Shown here: positions 49,756 to 61,376 of the stretch, one piece after another
Layout of the letters: every line of letters starts with the position of its first letter
How positions within the stretch are numbered: position 1 is the stretch's first letter
Assembly: GCF_052324685.1 (NCBI RefSeq)
Contig: NW_027506900.1
Location: forward strand, 89,501-153,500
Direction: 5' to 3'
DNA: 64,000 bases
From: Brachyhypopomus gauderio
Lineage: Eukaryota; Chordata; Actinopteri; Gymnotiformes; Hypopomidae
Made by a program: the position numbers and the translations under genes
The notes under the pieces: model-generated
Seen by the model: only the letters and a program-made list of their open reading frames with translations
Told to the model about the DNA's origin: nothing
Databases searched by the model: none

Positions 49756-50661
49756 CATATTTAATTGTTGGGCTCTCAAACTAGTGAAACCATTTGTCAG
49801 TTTTAGTTAGCAGGAACTGACATGTGCTCCAGCACTTTGTTGGTGGATAAGTTGTATGAATGGAACTTGAAGCAAGATAACTTGAAAAAAGTTTCCTTTC
49901 TCAGAAGCTAACAGATGCAATTGCACCTGGAACGTTCAAAACATTCTTTAAGGGAGATGTAGATGTACACTGTAAAAAACAGAACTTAAAATTGCTCACC
50001 TTACTATGATTTTTAGTTTAGCTGAGCCAAAAATAATTAATTGCACCATAAACTATAACAAAGTAATTGGATCAGCTTACTTTATTGAGTTTCTTGTTAA
50101 AAGTTGATCTGACCATACAACCTGCATTGTCAAAACATACAAATTGTAGTTGAACCCTAGTTAAGGCCAGGCGAACTCCTCTGCGCATGCTCAATTTGAC
50201 TCCTTAGTTGAGAACGGGGCGGGGTTTGCGATTTCTACCAGAATTTGACTCCGGAAAACTTAAAATGGATTTCACCTGCAGCAAGCAGCGACCTACGCTA
50301 CTCTGAACTGAATATTAACGTCCAAATGTGTTTTGTCATTTGTCTTATATGACCCAACTTCAGTTAGCTATTCTTAGTATTGAATTTAGAGATTTATGTA
50401 CATGTGAAATACACACCAGTCAAGTTTTGTATTTAATAATACGAGACATTTCCCGTATCTGACGTAATCGCGTATCGCGTAATTTGCATAATCGGTTATT
50501 TGCATATAGCTGCAATCGAGGCTGTAGGAGAGACGAAAACATCTTTGGAGTGGCAAAAAGTGAAGAAAAAACACCCCAAACATGTTTTGAACTACAAATG
50601 TGACTAAACCCGCGAGTTTTCAATTGTTATTTTTTTAAAAGCATTCATGTGCCGCGCCAAA

Positions 50662-50744
50662 CAGAATTCTGTCACTAGCCTCGCGAGAACTGCCACCTCA
50701 GTAGTCTGGGTAGCAGTTCTCGCGAGGCTAGTGACAGAATTCTG
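50662..50744. repeat. Perfect 32-bp inverted repeat with 19-bp loop
   Basis: CAGAATTCTGTCACTAGCC continuing TCGCGAGAACTGC at 50662-50693 is matched exactly by its reverse complement at 50713-50744. It could form a cruciform or be a tiny foldback MITE. It sits beside the truncated left end of the Tc1 element. Confidence 0.95.
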
Positions 50745-50775
50745 ATGGTAGAGGTGGGTAAGGGAGATGTAGATG

Positions 50776-52045
50776 GAGGTAGATGGTTAACAGTCACACT
50801 CCAAACTCCACTATTGTGAAGACGAAAGAGCTGTCGGAGGACACCAGAAACTGAATTGTAGACCTGCACCGGGCTGGGAAGACTGAATCTGCAATATGCA
50901 AGCAGCTTGGTGTGAAGAAATCTACTGTGGGAGCAATAATCAGAAAATGGAAGACCTACAAGACCACTACTAATCTCCCTCGATCTGGGGCTCCACGCAA
51001 GATCTCAGCCCGTGGGGTCAAAATGATCAAAAGAACAGTGAGGAAAAATCCCAGAACCACAAGGGGGGATCTAGTGAATGACCTGCAGAAAGCTGGCACC
51101 AATGTTACAAAGGCTACCATCAGCAACACACTACGACGCCAGGGACTCAGATCTTGCAGTGCCAGACGTGTCCCCCTGCTTAAGCCAGTCCATATCCAGG
51201 CACGTCTGAAGTTTGCTAGAGAGCATTTGGATGTTCCAGAAGAGTATTGGGAGAATGTCATATGGTCAGATGAAACCAAAGTAGAACTATTTGGTAAAAA
51301 CACAACTCGTCGTGTTTGGAGGACAGTGAATGCTGACTTGCATCCAAAGAACACCATACCAACTGTGAAGCATGGGGGTGGCAACATCATGCTTTGGGGC
51401 TGTTTCTCTGCAAAGGGACCAGGACGACTGGTCCGTGTACATGAAAGAATGAATGGGGCCATGTATTGTGAGATTTTGGGTGCAAACCTCCTTCCATCAG
51501 CAAGGGCAATGAAGATGAAACGTGGCTGGGTCTTTCAGCATGACAATGATCCCAAGCACACTGCCAGGGCAACAAAGGAGTGGCTTCGTAAGAAACATTT
51601 CAAAGTCCTGGAGTGGCCTAGCCAGTCTCCCGATCTCAACCCCATCGAAAACCTTTGGAGGGAGTCTGTGTTGCCCGCCGACAGCCCCAAAACATCACTG
51701 CTCTAGAGGAGATCTGCATGGAGGAATGGGCCAACATACCAGCAACAGTGTGTGCCAACCTTGTGAAGACTTACAGAAAACGTTTGACCTCTGTCATTGC
51801 CAACAGAGGATATACAACAAAGTATTGAGATGAACTTTTGTTATTGACCAAATACTTATTTTCCACCATTATTTCCAAATAAATTCTTTAAAAGTCAGAC
51901 AAAATGATTTTCTCAATTTTTTTTTTCACATTTTGTCTCTCATAGTTGAGGTCTACCTATGATGTCAATTACCGGCCTCTCTCATCTTTGTAAGTGGGAG
52001 AACTTGCACGATTGGTGACTGACTAAATACTTATTTTCCCCACTG
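50776..52045 (+). mobile_element. Tc1-like transposon, left end missing
   Basis: The right terminal repeat CTAAATACTTATTTTCCCC then ACTG ends at 52045, followed by TA. The matching left terminus is not found upstream of the transposase, where the palindrome 50662-50744 and other sequence lie instead. Confidence 0.85.
50824..51828 (+). pseudogene. Tc1-like transposase, one stop and one frameshift
   Basis: Reads ELSEDTRN, an in-frame TGA at about 50852, then [20 protein letters not shown] (first helix-turn-helix) and [17 protein letters not shown]. The catalytic triad is visible: VIWSDET (51262-), [11 protein letters not shown] and [11 protein letters not shown]. Directly after ENLW about 7 bp are missing, shifting the frame; the ending [15 protein letters not shown] through GYTTKY is read in another frame to a TGA at 51826-51828. 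Length and motifs match about 340-residue Tc1 transposases. Confidence 0.92.
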
Positions 52046-52269
52046 TATCTATGTACAATTACATTCAATAGCAACCAAGCCAAAATGGGGCAAACCAGAA
52101 TCGTTATTAGAATCAAACGGGTACACATGAACCCAATCAAATTACGAAACACCCACACAAAATGCAACTTAATGTCTATCACTCTCTCTCATCAATCTCC
52201 CGATCCACTTCCTCCAACCGGCTCTGTGCAGTCTTTATCCGATGTTGGGGTTACACATCACGTCCTATC

Positions 52270-53208
52270 CACCAATTGATGGGGAATCCAGAGGCAAATG
52301 CAAGGCGAAGGAATTAGGGAAGAGAAGGTGTGGCGGAATCCCGAAGACGACATCGGAGCCAAAGGAAAGACATCAGGTCTCCTGAAGAACCCAATTGATC
52401 CCAGAGGCATGGGCCAACAAGGGGTAGTGCTGTGGCTTGACCTTACCAATGCATATGGGTCGATACCACATAAGCTGGTGGAACTGGCCCTGTGTAGACC
52501 ACATCCCAGAGAAGATACGGAACCTCATACTTGACTATTATAAGAACTTTAGCTTGAGGGTGTCCCCTGGAACCTCAAAATCAGAGTGACATCGGCTGGA
52601 GAAGGGTATCATCACCGGCTGCTCAATCTGTGTCCCTTTTTGCGTTGGCTATGAACATGCTTGTGAAGTCAGCGGAAGTGAAGTGCAGAGGTCCACTGTA
52701 CAGATCTGGTACCAGACAACCCCCAATTAGAGCATTTATGGATGATCTCAAGGTAACTACATCAGTGCCAGGATGCAGGTGGCTTATCCGAGCTATGACA
52801 TGGGCAAGGATGAGCTTCAAGCCTGCAAAGTCCAGGTCCATGAGGAAGGGAAAAGTAACTGACTGGTTCCTATTCACCCTGGGAGACACCCAGATTCCAA
52901 CAGTGTGAGAAAAGCCAGTGAAGAGCCTGGGCAAGCTCTTCACTGGGGACCTGAAGGACACCACTGCACACTAAGGTGCCAGCGATGACCTCAAGGTGTG
53001 GCTTGTGGCTGTGGACAAGTCTGGGCTCCCTGGAAAGTTTAAGGCCTGGATCTATCAACATGACATCCTCCCTTGTCTCCTCTGACCACTGCTAGTTTTT
53101 CAAGTCCCGATTACCATTGTGGAGAGCTTTGAGCAGAAGATCAGCCAGTTCCGATGTAAGCGGCTGGGCCTGGGCCATACTTTGCAAGGCTCAAATGACT
53201 GAATCCAG

Positions 53209-53210
<2 letters not shown>
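52270..53210 (+). mobile_element. LINE reverse-transcriptase fragment, clade uncertain
   Basis: VVLWLDLTNAYGSIPHKLVE (RT motif A, 52426-), then RLEKGIITGCSI (motif B) and PIRAFMDDLKVTTSVPGCRW (motif C with MDD), with frameshifts between. Further downstream SLGKLF and SGLPGKFKAWIYQHDILP can be recovered. The element is truncated at both ends. I can place it among non-LTR-type reverse transcriptases but not in a clade. Confidence 0.7.

Positions 53211-53213
<3 letters not shown>

Positions 53214-53283
<70 letters not shown>
53214..53283. repeat. (GT)n microsatellite
   Basis: About 35 uninterrupted GT units at the end of the LINE fragment. Confidence 0.98.
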
Positions 53284-53288
<5 letters not shown>

Positions 53289-53924
53289 CCATGGAATTGG
53301 GAACAGGTATGAGATCAATATTGAGGCGAGGAGGATCTGGTAAACTGGGTTGTGAAATCCTGGGTAATGGAGAGCTTTGATGCATGACAGTGTGAAATAT
53401 TATTTAATTTATTGAGAGATTATCATTCTGGGGCAGTGTGCTCACATATTTAGTAAGTTGAGTGCAGAGTTTATGCTGTAAGGTCTAGACTCTCGGCTAT
53501 GCTTAAGTACATCTGTGCAGTAAAATTAATTTATTTTTGAAAAGTATTTTAAGTGATTTGTTTGGCTAACTGGAATCCCATTGATTGCATATCGGTAATT
53601 AATTTCATCACTATCTCATATACTTGATAACTGAAGTTTAAGAGATCCATTTAATCTGAAGGGTTATTTTTGCAAAGTTACTTTGAGTTTTTGTTCTGAA
53701 ACTGAATTTTCGATAACTTTTTTACCATGGAGAACAGTTTATTTTGTACATTTTGTGATGGCCTCCACTCATTGAGTATTTCTTACAGTCAATAATAGCA
53801 GCAGAGTTACTTTTGGGAATGTTAAGCTACAGGTTGCGTACTGATAGCCTAACTGCCGAGAATCATATGTACAGAATCATATGTACCCTGTTTCCCAGAA
53901 GGCAAAAAAAGACCAGGAATGGTT

Positions 53925-54572
53925 GTAACATGGGGAGAGTTGTAACACCATCAGTTCCACCCATCACGGATAAGATGATCAATCCAGTGTTTACCCAGTT
54001 CCTCCCTGATCCCACATGGTGAAAATCAAGGCTGGAAACACACACATGTAGATTCCATAGAGAAAAAACTGATTTTGAGGTGAGAAAGTAAATTTGAATC
54101 AAGACTATATTTTGTTTAGTACTTATACTATTGCAGATAAAACCATATGAATTATATTACATTAAACTGTAGTTGCTCAGGTAAATTTTGATGCATTTTT
54201 CCCCTGTTAATTTCAAATCACCTTGCTAATACAGTTAGTTAAACAATGGCTGACAGGGGTGGGGTGGGTTGTAACACAGCTTTATAGCCATCACTTTACA
54301 TACAACTAAGAAAACTTTCTTGATTTTTAATCATTTTAAAGAAAGACTGACAGAGGTGTGCCTGCAAATGTTTTTTAAAAAGCATCTGATGAGGTCACAA
54401 GGAAGGGCAAGTCAGTCAGATCATTTGCAAAGGCACATGGTATGTGCCATGTAACACACACACACACACACTGACATTGTTTATTATTTGACCTACACGT
54501 TCTTTACACAAGTACATTGAATTAGTGTTCATTAAGCATACATATTGTCAAATAAGTTTGTTCTAGTACACT

Positions 54573-54621
<49 letters not shown>

Positions 54622-54815
54622 TGAATAAAACAAAGTGGTTATGTGGTCAGTCACAGAGAGAGAGACATTGTTCTGGATTGTTATTTTATTTAAAAAACTA
54701 TTTTTGAAGCATTTTGCATGGTGTGGCCTGTTTTTGCTTCTTTTGTCTAATTGTTACAACTTACCCCAGCATGTGTTACAACCTACCCCGGTAGTGGGGT
54801 AGGTTGTAACAAGGG
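53925..54815. mobile_element. Pogo-like non-autonomous element with GGTTGTAAC motifs
   Basis: Motifs GGGGAGAGTTGTAACA (53931), GGGGTGGGTTGTAACA (54261), TTGTTACAACTTACCCC (54751) and GTTACAACCTACCCC (54775) recur. The last forms a 15-bp hairpin with 54796-54810. The plan resembles the pogo-like element at 16897-18242, with TTACAAC in place of GGCACAAC. Ends and target duplication are not resolved, and there is no coding sequence. A short (AC)n run lies at 54453-54472. Confidence 0.45.
54578..54616. repeat. (AC)n microsatellite
   Basis: AC run of about 19 units inside the pogo-like element. Confidence 0.97.
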
Positions 54816-54819
54816 AACA

Positions 54820-56480
54820 CCATGTAATCATTCAGACCTGGCTCAAAGGACCATGTTTTAGATGCCTGACTGAACAGTATGGTTTAACACAGTGAGGAAC
54901 ATCACAGAGTGAAAACATGGAGACAGGACGTGGGATGGATGAGATAGCGATAAATGGTAGAGGTGGATGAAGATATAGACGGTGATGGAAGAATGGATGT
55001 GGATTCAGATGGATAGTTGATAAACACTAGAGCAACCATATTCATCTTTTACATACAGTATAAAGTCTTTAACAACATTATGAAAAGAAATGGAGGGATA
55101 GTTACATAACACGACTAAACAGATTTATCATCTTGTAACTCTGCTATACAGTCACCACATGGCAGGAGACCAAGACATCCTGTTCTTCTTCATTATAATC
55201 CCTACTACCTGCCAGAGGGACTGGATCTTATTCAAGGATTTCTAAGTGTGACTGAAAATGACAACTGTCAATATAGTTCCCGATCAAAAGTTAAGCAAAG
55301 TCTGATATGTCTTTAATAACCTTTTTATGAAAGAGTGATCACAGTGTTGCTGTAATACTTTGTACTTTGTATGTTCATGTAGATTGTGCATATTTATCAT
55401 GGGTTTATCTTTTGCTTAATATTTCAAGCCCAAAACAATAATTAAACATGTTTCGTGATGTCACATGGAAACTATCCAATAGTGTATCCAAGAAATAATC
55501 GTATTCTGGTATTGATGCGTTGAAAGGAACTTTTTGAGATCGAAGCAAATTGACCCTCTACATCTAGAGAGCATCAATGCCGTAATTAGTTCCCTTCCTC
55601 TTCAGCTGTCAGAGAGAAAAGCTTCATTCATTCATGTGACGCTGGGTCAGTCTGACCTGCCTCCACAAACGTCTCTTCAGATGATGGATAGGAGAGGCCC
55701 TGGAGCCAAAACAAAGGTGAATTAAAGCCCCCAAAAATAACGAGAAAGAGAAATCAGTCCCATCATGTCTGGGTGAGCTAGCTGCACATACTGCATTTCC
55801 CTGTTTCATCTTGCTTTCTGTGGTAGAGGATTGCTTCTGCTTAACACGTTCATCAGTCTTCTATTGTTCCGAGCTGGATGAATGAGACAAAATGTGCAGG
55901 ATTTTCAATGGCCCTTCAAAACTAAAGCAAGGGTGGTATCCAAGCAACGAGCAAAGTAAAAAGGCTTACAAAACTTCTCTCCAACACATTTTTTTCCCAA
56001 CCTGAAGAGACGTGATCTAAAATCGATCAGCTTTAAAATGAGGAGCACACACAAACTTCAGCCGCACTCAGCTAATGGACGCTAGTTAAGGACGGGCTCC
56101 TGGTGAAGATATCAAATTATACTGAGAACTACTTCCAAGGTTCCAGGTAATTATAGCTCAACCACAAAGGATGTTTAATTCCCTCACCCTAGTTTTCAAA
56201 TCTTTCTATAATTTAAGTTTCACATGCTTTTCTTTTACATTTGATGGGCTGAATTAAATTACTGAAGACAAGACTTGAACTAACAAAGACAGATATGTTG
56301 TCATTGTTTTAAGCTCAGCCAAAACCACTTAAGCTTACTTACCGTATTTATATTTAAAAAAAGTAGCTCATAGTTTTTTTGTGTTTTGTGTGTTTGGTTT
56401 GTTTCAAGATGGTTCATGTTTCTCCATTCAAGTCACTCCCCAGTTTTTCTACATACAACTACAGGTAGAGAAGATCAAAA
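54820..56480. other. Intergenic, no gene recognised
   Basis: AT-rich sequence without exons or repeats I can name. It is the distal upstream region of the aromatase gene. Confidence 0.5.
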
Positions 56481-56483
56481 TTT

Positions 56484-56630
56484 GGTCATTTTGATAAAAT
56501 CTGGTTTTATTTTAAACACAGCATCAAATCCAATATACAAATTTGATGGCTAGCTACCAAATCTTTTCAAATTCCTCTTGTTTTTAAGGACCACACCATC
56601 CAGTGTCAAGGAATAATATTTCAATATAAG
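56484..56630 (+). promoter_or_regulatory. Candidate proximal promoter of cyp19a1
   Basis: Three sites can be pointed out: GGTCATTTTGATA at 56484-56496, matching an oestrogen response element in 8 of 10 fixed positions; TCAAGGAA at about 56606-56613, similar to an NR5A (SF-1) half-site; and ATATAAG at 56624-56630, TATA-like, 85 bp before the start codon. Brain aromatase of fish is known to be oestrogen-inducible, so an ERE would fit, but all three are weak matches. Confidence 0.3.
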
Positions 56631-56714
56631 ATGGAATAATAAGAATAGCGAAGAAATTCAGGATTTCAGAGCACTCGGACGGAGCCAGAAAATCTAACTG
56701 ACACAGTAAGCACA

Positions 56715-59700
56715 ATGGAGGGGATAGCCTTGCAGGTCACGGCAGCATTTCTGCTGATCCTACTCCTCATTTCACTTGCAGCCAGCAACAGAAAAGACAA
56801 ATCCACTGTACCGGGTGAGTTATAACCTGTCTAATGACCATACATTATATAAGAAAATAAATCATGGAATTATCGAGAAATATTTAGATGAGATTCTGTC
56901 ACTGAGATCTCTAGCTGTGATGAGGACCGGGCATGTTGCATTATTGATCAGCGAATGTTCCAGAGAGACCTATATTAAGCACAGAATCAGTGTGTCACAT
57001 ATAGCACTAAAGTAAGGCTACATGACCTTCTACCAGGCCCCTGTAGGCTGCTGGGTCTTGGCCCAACTCTGAGCTATTCAAGATTTCTGTGGACTGGTAT
57101 TGGAACAGCTTGCAATTACTACAATGAGAGATATGGCGGTATGGTTCGGGTTTGGATTCAAGGAGAGGAGACACTTATTCTCAGCAAGTGAGTTGCCTAA
57201 AACGGATATTCCTGTCTGATGCCTCATGTATATTCATATACTGTATAGCTGCATTTAGTCCACTTGTACATTTGTGCATTCATTAAATAGCAGTATTTCA
57301 ATATCAATCTCAAGCCTGAGCATTTCGCCCAGAACATCCCGACAGACTTGTGGAACTGTGTTTCAGAGCATCTGCAGTGTATCAGGTTCTGAAGAGCAGT
57401 AACTACATTGCCAGGTTCGCCAGTAAGAAGGGACTGCGATGTATTGGCATGGATGAGCAGGGCATTGTCTTCAACAGCAATGTATTGCTTTGGAAAAAAG
57501 TACGCACATACTTTGCCAAAGGTACTTTTATCTGACCCCAGATAAATGCTTTGACAAATCTTTCTGTATTGTTAATACATTAGTTGTCACTTAATAATTA
57601 CTACACATTATTAGTTAGTCATTATTAGGTTTTAAACATTTTAAGGAGATGAAACAGTAAAAACTAAAAAAAAGATCCTGGTCCAGAGTCCTGGTGTGAA
57701 TGCACCTCCCACATCTGTGTGTCTGTATGTATGTGTATCGTCGGAGCAGCCTTAAGCGGACCTGGTCTGCAGAAGACCGTGGAGGTGTGTGTCAGTGCCA
57801 CCACCAAGCACCTCAGTGTCCTGAGTGAGCTCACAGACTCCTCCGGCCATGTGGACGTTCTGAACCTGCTCCGCTGTATTGTGGTGGACATCTCCAACAG
57901 ACTCTTCCTCCGTATCCCCCTGAATGGTCAGCCTACAAACACTGTCAGCTGCAAAACATGGCCAGTACTTTTAATGGGAATCTGTTTCTTGGAATAAGGC
58001 GAACAATACGAAACATTTCAATTGGAGCTGATTAACAACACCTGTTTTTAAACACTAGTTAGAGAGGTGTTTGACACCTGTGTTTTATAGCATGACTAAG
58101 AGAGTGTTCAGCTAGCCCTATGTTTTAAAATCTGACCTAAATCACTACAGTTTGAGAGAGTTCAGCTGTGTTTTAAAACAACTGGGCCCATTTTTTAAAG
58201 CTTATAAGTAGAACTGATCCAAAACTTCATCTAACCTGAGTAATTTTACTTCACTGTCTCCTATTTTTCCAGAGAAAGACCTGCTATTGAAAATCCACAA
58301 ATACTTCGACACCTGGCAAACAGTCCTCATCCAGCCTGATGTTTTCTTTAGACTGGGCTGGATGTGTAATAAACATCAACACGCCGCGTTAGTGCTCCAC
58401 GACATGTAGGCCAGGTAATACCAACTCTTTTTGTGTATTTGAACCAGAGCTGCTCTCTTCTAGCAAGGAACTACAAGATGAGATGGGGAACTTGGTGGAG
58501 GAAAAGCGCAAAACCATCAACGCCATGGAGAAACTGGATGAGACTGACTTTGCAACAGAGTTGATATTTGCGCAGGTGCGTTCGTGCCCTGACCACCAAA
58601 TAGACAGCACAGTTACGAAGGGTACGCTGAACAGGATGCAGCCGTGTGCTCGTCTCCTTCAGAACCATGGGGAGCTGTCGGTGGATGACGTGCGGCAGTG
58701 CGTGCTGGAGATGGTGATCGCCGCCCCGGACACGCTGTCTCTCAGTCTCTTCTTCATGTTGGTGCTGCTGAAACAACACCCAGGAGTGGAGCAGCGTCTA
58801 GTGCAGGAGATGCAGGCTCTCCTAGGTAACCCTCTGGGTTCATGGTGGCTTTTGAAGCCGTTAAGCTCCAGGAAGTGATGCCAGTGATTAGGCTCTTTTG
58901 CTCGTGGAGTAAGAGGTGCTTTTCCACGATCATATCTTAGAGCAAACCTGGCTGTGCTTTCAGGTGAGCGGGAGCTGGAGAATGATGACCTGCAGAAGTT
59001 AAGTGTGATGGAGAGCTTTATAAAGGAGTCTCTACGCTTCCATCCTGTGGTGGATTTTATTATGAGGAGAGCACTAGAAGATGACTGCATTGAGGGCTAC
59101 AAGGTGCCCAAAGGGACAAACATCATTCTGAACATTGGCCGCATGCACAAGACGGAGTTCTTCCCTAAACCCGATGAATTCAACTTGGAGAACTTTGATA
59201 TCAATGTAAGTAGTACATAGCGCACATTCTTGTGGATACATACAAACAGTAGAGCACAAAGACAAAGCAAATTTCATGTTAAACTCTTTTTAAAATATTT
59301 TCATTAATGAAAATTAAGAGAAAATATACAAAATTTAGAAAGCATCTATAAATTACATCTTTAAAAAAGCAGGCATGCACTTACAACAGAGTTAGTCGCT
59401 AGGCTTCAGAAAGAACCGAAGGGTGTATATATTTGTACATTACCCAGTAAATATATGCACATCCCATTCCCAGCAGAGCAGTGTTGAGTAGAGCAGTGTT
59501 GAGTTCTGTGCCGAATAGTCGTGTTGAGTAGGGCTGTGTTGAATGCCGTAGTCATGTTGAGTAGGGCTGTGTTGAGTGCCGTAGTCATGTTGAGTGGTCA
59601 TGTTGAGCAGGGCTGTGTTGAGTGCTGTAATCATGTTGAGTGGTCATGTTGAGCAGGGCTGTGTTGAGTGCCGTAGTCATGTTGAGTGGTCATGTTGAGC

Positions 59701-60006
59701 AGGGCTGTGTTGAGTGCCGTAGTCATGTTGAGTGGTCATGTTGAGTTTCCTTCCTCACAGGTGCCGAGTCGCTTCTTCCAGCCGTTTGGCTGTGGGCCAA
59801 GAGCATGTGTAGGAAAACACATCGCCATGGTGATGATGAAGGCCATCCTCGTGACGCTGTTGTCACGGTACACGGTGTGTCCTCGGCCCGGCTGCACTGT
59901 CAGCACCATCAGGCAAACCAACAATCTCTCACAGCAGCCAGTGGAGGAGGAGTCCAAGGACCTGGCCATGCGCTTCATACCCCGCACCCACGCCAACCAG
60001 CCCTGA
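56715..60006 (+). CDS. cyp19a1b: Aromatase (cytochrome P450 19A1), probably the brain form
   Basis: Nine coding exons: 56715-56814, 57037-57187, 57367-57521, 57750-57926, 58273-58387, 58464-58575, 58663-58825, 58964-59205 and 59761-60006 (1,461 nt, 486 residues), all in phase with GT-AG borders and no stops. An N-terminal membrane anchor ([13 protein letters not shown]) is followed by GPxRLLGLGP. The I-helix has VIAAPDTLS, the K-helix KESLR (ExxR), and the haem loop [15 protein letters not shown] with its cysteine ligand. The enzyme converts androgens to oestrogens in the endoplasmic reticulum. [23 protein letters not shown] and AMRFIPR favour the teleost brain paralogue over the ovarian one; this is judged from memory of the families. 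The N-terminus is rather short for the family (about 500 residues). The tail RTHANQP and the stop codon lie in a minisatellite unit. Confidence 0.9.
59480..59745. repeat. 46-bp minisatellite in the last cyp19a1 intron
   Basis: Units of GTCATGTTGAGCAGGGCTGT then GTTGAGTGCCGTA and GTCATGTTGAGTG, about five copies with shorter variants at the left. The last copy runs to within about 15 bp of the exon 9 acceptor (TTTCCTTCCTCACAG), leaving only a minimal pyrimidine tract. Confidence 0.93.
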
Positions 60007-60444
60007 TACCCCGCACCCACGCCAGACATACCCCTCACCCACGCCAGACATACCCCTCACCCACGCCAGATATACCCCGCACCCACGCCAGCCAGCCCTT
60101 ATACCCCACACCCACGCCAGACATACCCCGCACCCACGCCAGCCAGCCCTTATACCCCACACCCACGCCAGACATACCCCGCACCCACGCCAGACATATC
60201 CCTCACCCATGCCGGCCAGCCGATACCCCGCACCCACGTCGGCCAGCCCTGATACCCCGCACCCACACCTGCCAGCCCTGATACCCCGCACCCACGCCGG
60301 CCAGCCCTGATACCCCGCACCCACACCTGCCAGCCCTGATACACCACACCCACACCTGCCAGCCCTGATACCCCGCACCCACACCTGCCAGCCCTGATAC
60401 CCCGCACCCACACCTGCCAGCCCTGATACCCCGCACCCACACCT
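59983..60444. repeat. Minisatellite starting inside the last cyp19a1 codons
   Basis: Eighteen units of a 22- to 29-bp repeat with core ATACCCCGCACCCACGCC. The first unit encodes the C-terminal IPRTHANQP and the stop (CAGCCCTGA). The same CCAGCCCTGATACCCCGC wording then recurs downstream as 3' UTR or flank. Units alternate between CGCCAGACAT (short) and GCCAGCCCTGAT (long) linkers. Confidence 0.95.
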
Positions 60445-61376
60445 ATGTCAATTCTCCTGGCATAACAATGGATAAAACTGTGCACCTCCTCTGGCGCCGG
60501 CCACGTTGTTGCAGTCACACCACAGCACAACAACCTCAACTGAGAGCAGTTTTCTTTTTTGCTGTTGCTTAACATGTCCTTTCACACCTTTCTTTTGGAT
60601 TTGAAACAAAGATAAATATGAACAACTGGACAGTCTGGAAACGAATCGATTGAATTGTAAAAATGCAACAATATGTAAAAAAGGCACAATGACACACTGA
60701 ACCAGTTAATGCTTATTTTAAATGATTGCAGAGTGCTGTAGTACACACTCCCTGGTGCAGTACTGTCATTCCATAATACAGTAGATGTGTTTACATTCAG
60801 ACTGTACTACACTCCGTTAGGCTATAAACTGTTGTACTACTTCATATGAACTCCACTATATCGTTCAACAGGTAACAAATCACTGTATTGCTTCCTGGTG
60901 CATAGGCCAAAGTAACATGTTTTTATTGACTTGTCTGTATGTGTAGTGATTAATCAAACATTTCTTTTTAATGGAAGAGAGAATTTTTCTAACAAATATG
61001 TCTAAAAATAAAAAGCAAACCAGACGTGGGGTGAACTCAATGTGTGCCGTCAGTGATATTAAAATAACACAAATGATGAAAGTAGAAGGTAAACCAAAAA
61101 CAAAGAAAAAAGCTTTAAAATATTAAAAATAATAAATATATTAAATGTTCATTTATAGTAAGACAACACTATAGTGCAGGGATTTAATTAAATCCTAACA
61201 ATGTGAATATATAAAGCTCAGAGAGCTCACACACATATTGCTTTACAGTCTGTCAGTGTTTCAGAGAAGAAACCCAATATCTGCTTCACACACACATGCT
61301 TCTTTCAGCTCTTCTTGGCTGAGCGTGGATGATAACACACTGCGGTGGGCTGGATGGTCCAAAGTGCTCCAGAAGC
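60445..61376 (+). other. 3' flank of cyp19a1 and 3' UTR side of ap4e1
   Basis: No coding exon. AATAAA at about 61008 and 61131-61136 could end the plus-strand aromatase transcript. The ap4e1 transcript, coming from the other strand, also ends in this convergent gap. Confidence 0.45.

Noticed and set aside
49336-49779. Minus-strand 147- and 109-codon frames.
   Set aside because: Repeat translation of the 45-bp array.
53100-53385. Frames reading poly(HT) or poly(CV).
   Set aside because: Translations of the GT microsatellite.
54775-54810. Hairpin considered as a transcription terminator.
   Set aside because: Eukaryotic context, and it repeats the subterminal motif of a transposon.
59929-60575. 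Minus-strand frames of 160, 141 and 79 codons with GVGAGYQGW repeats.
   Set aside because: Antisense translations of the minisatellite downstream of aromatase.
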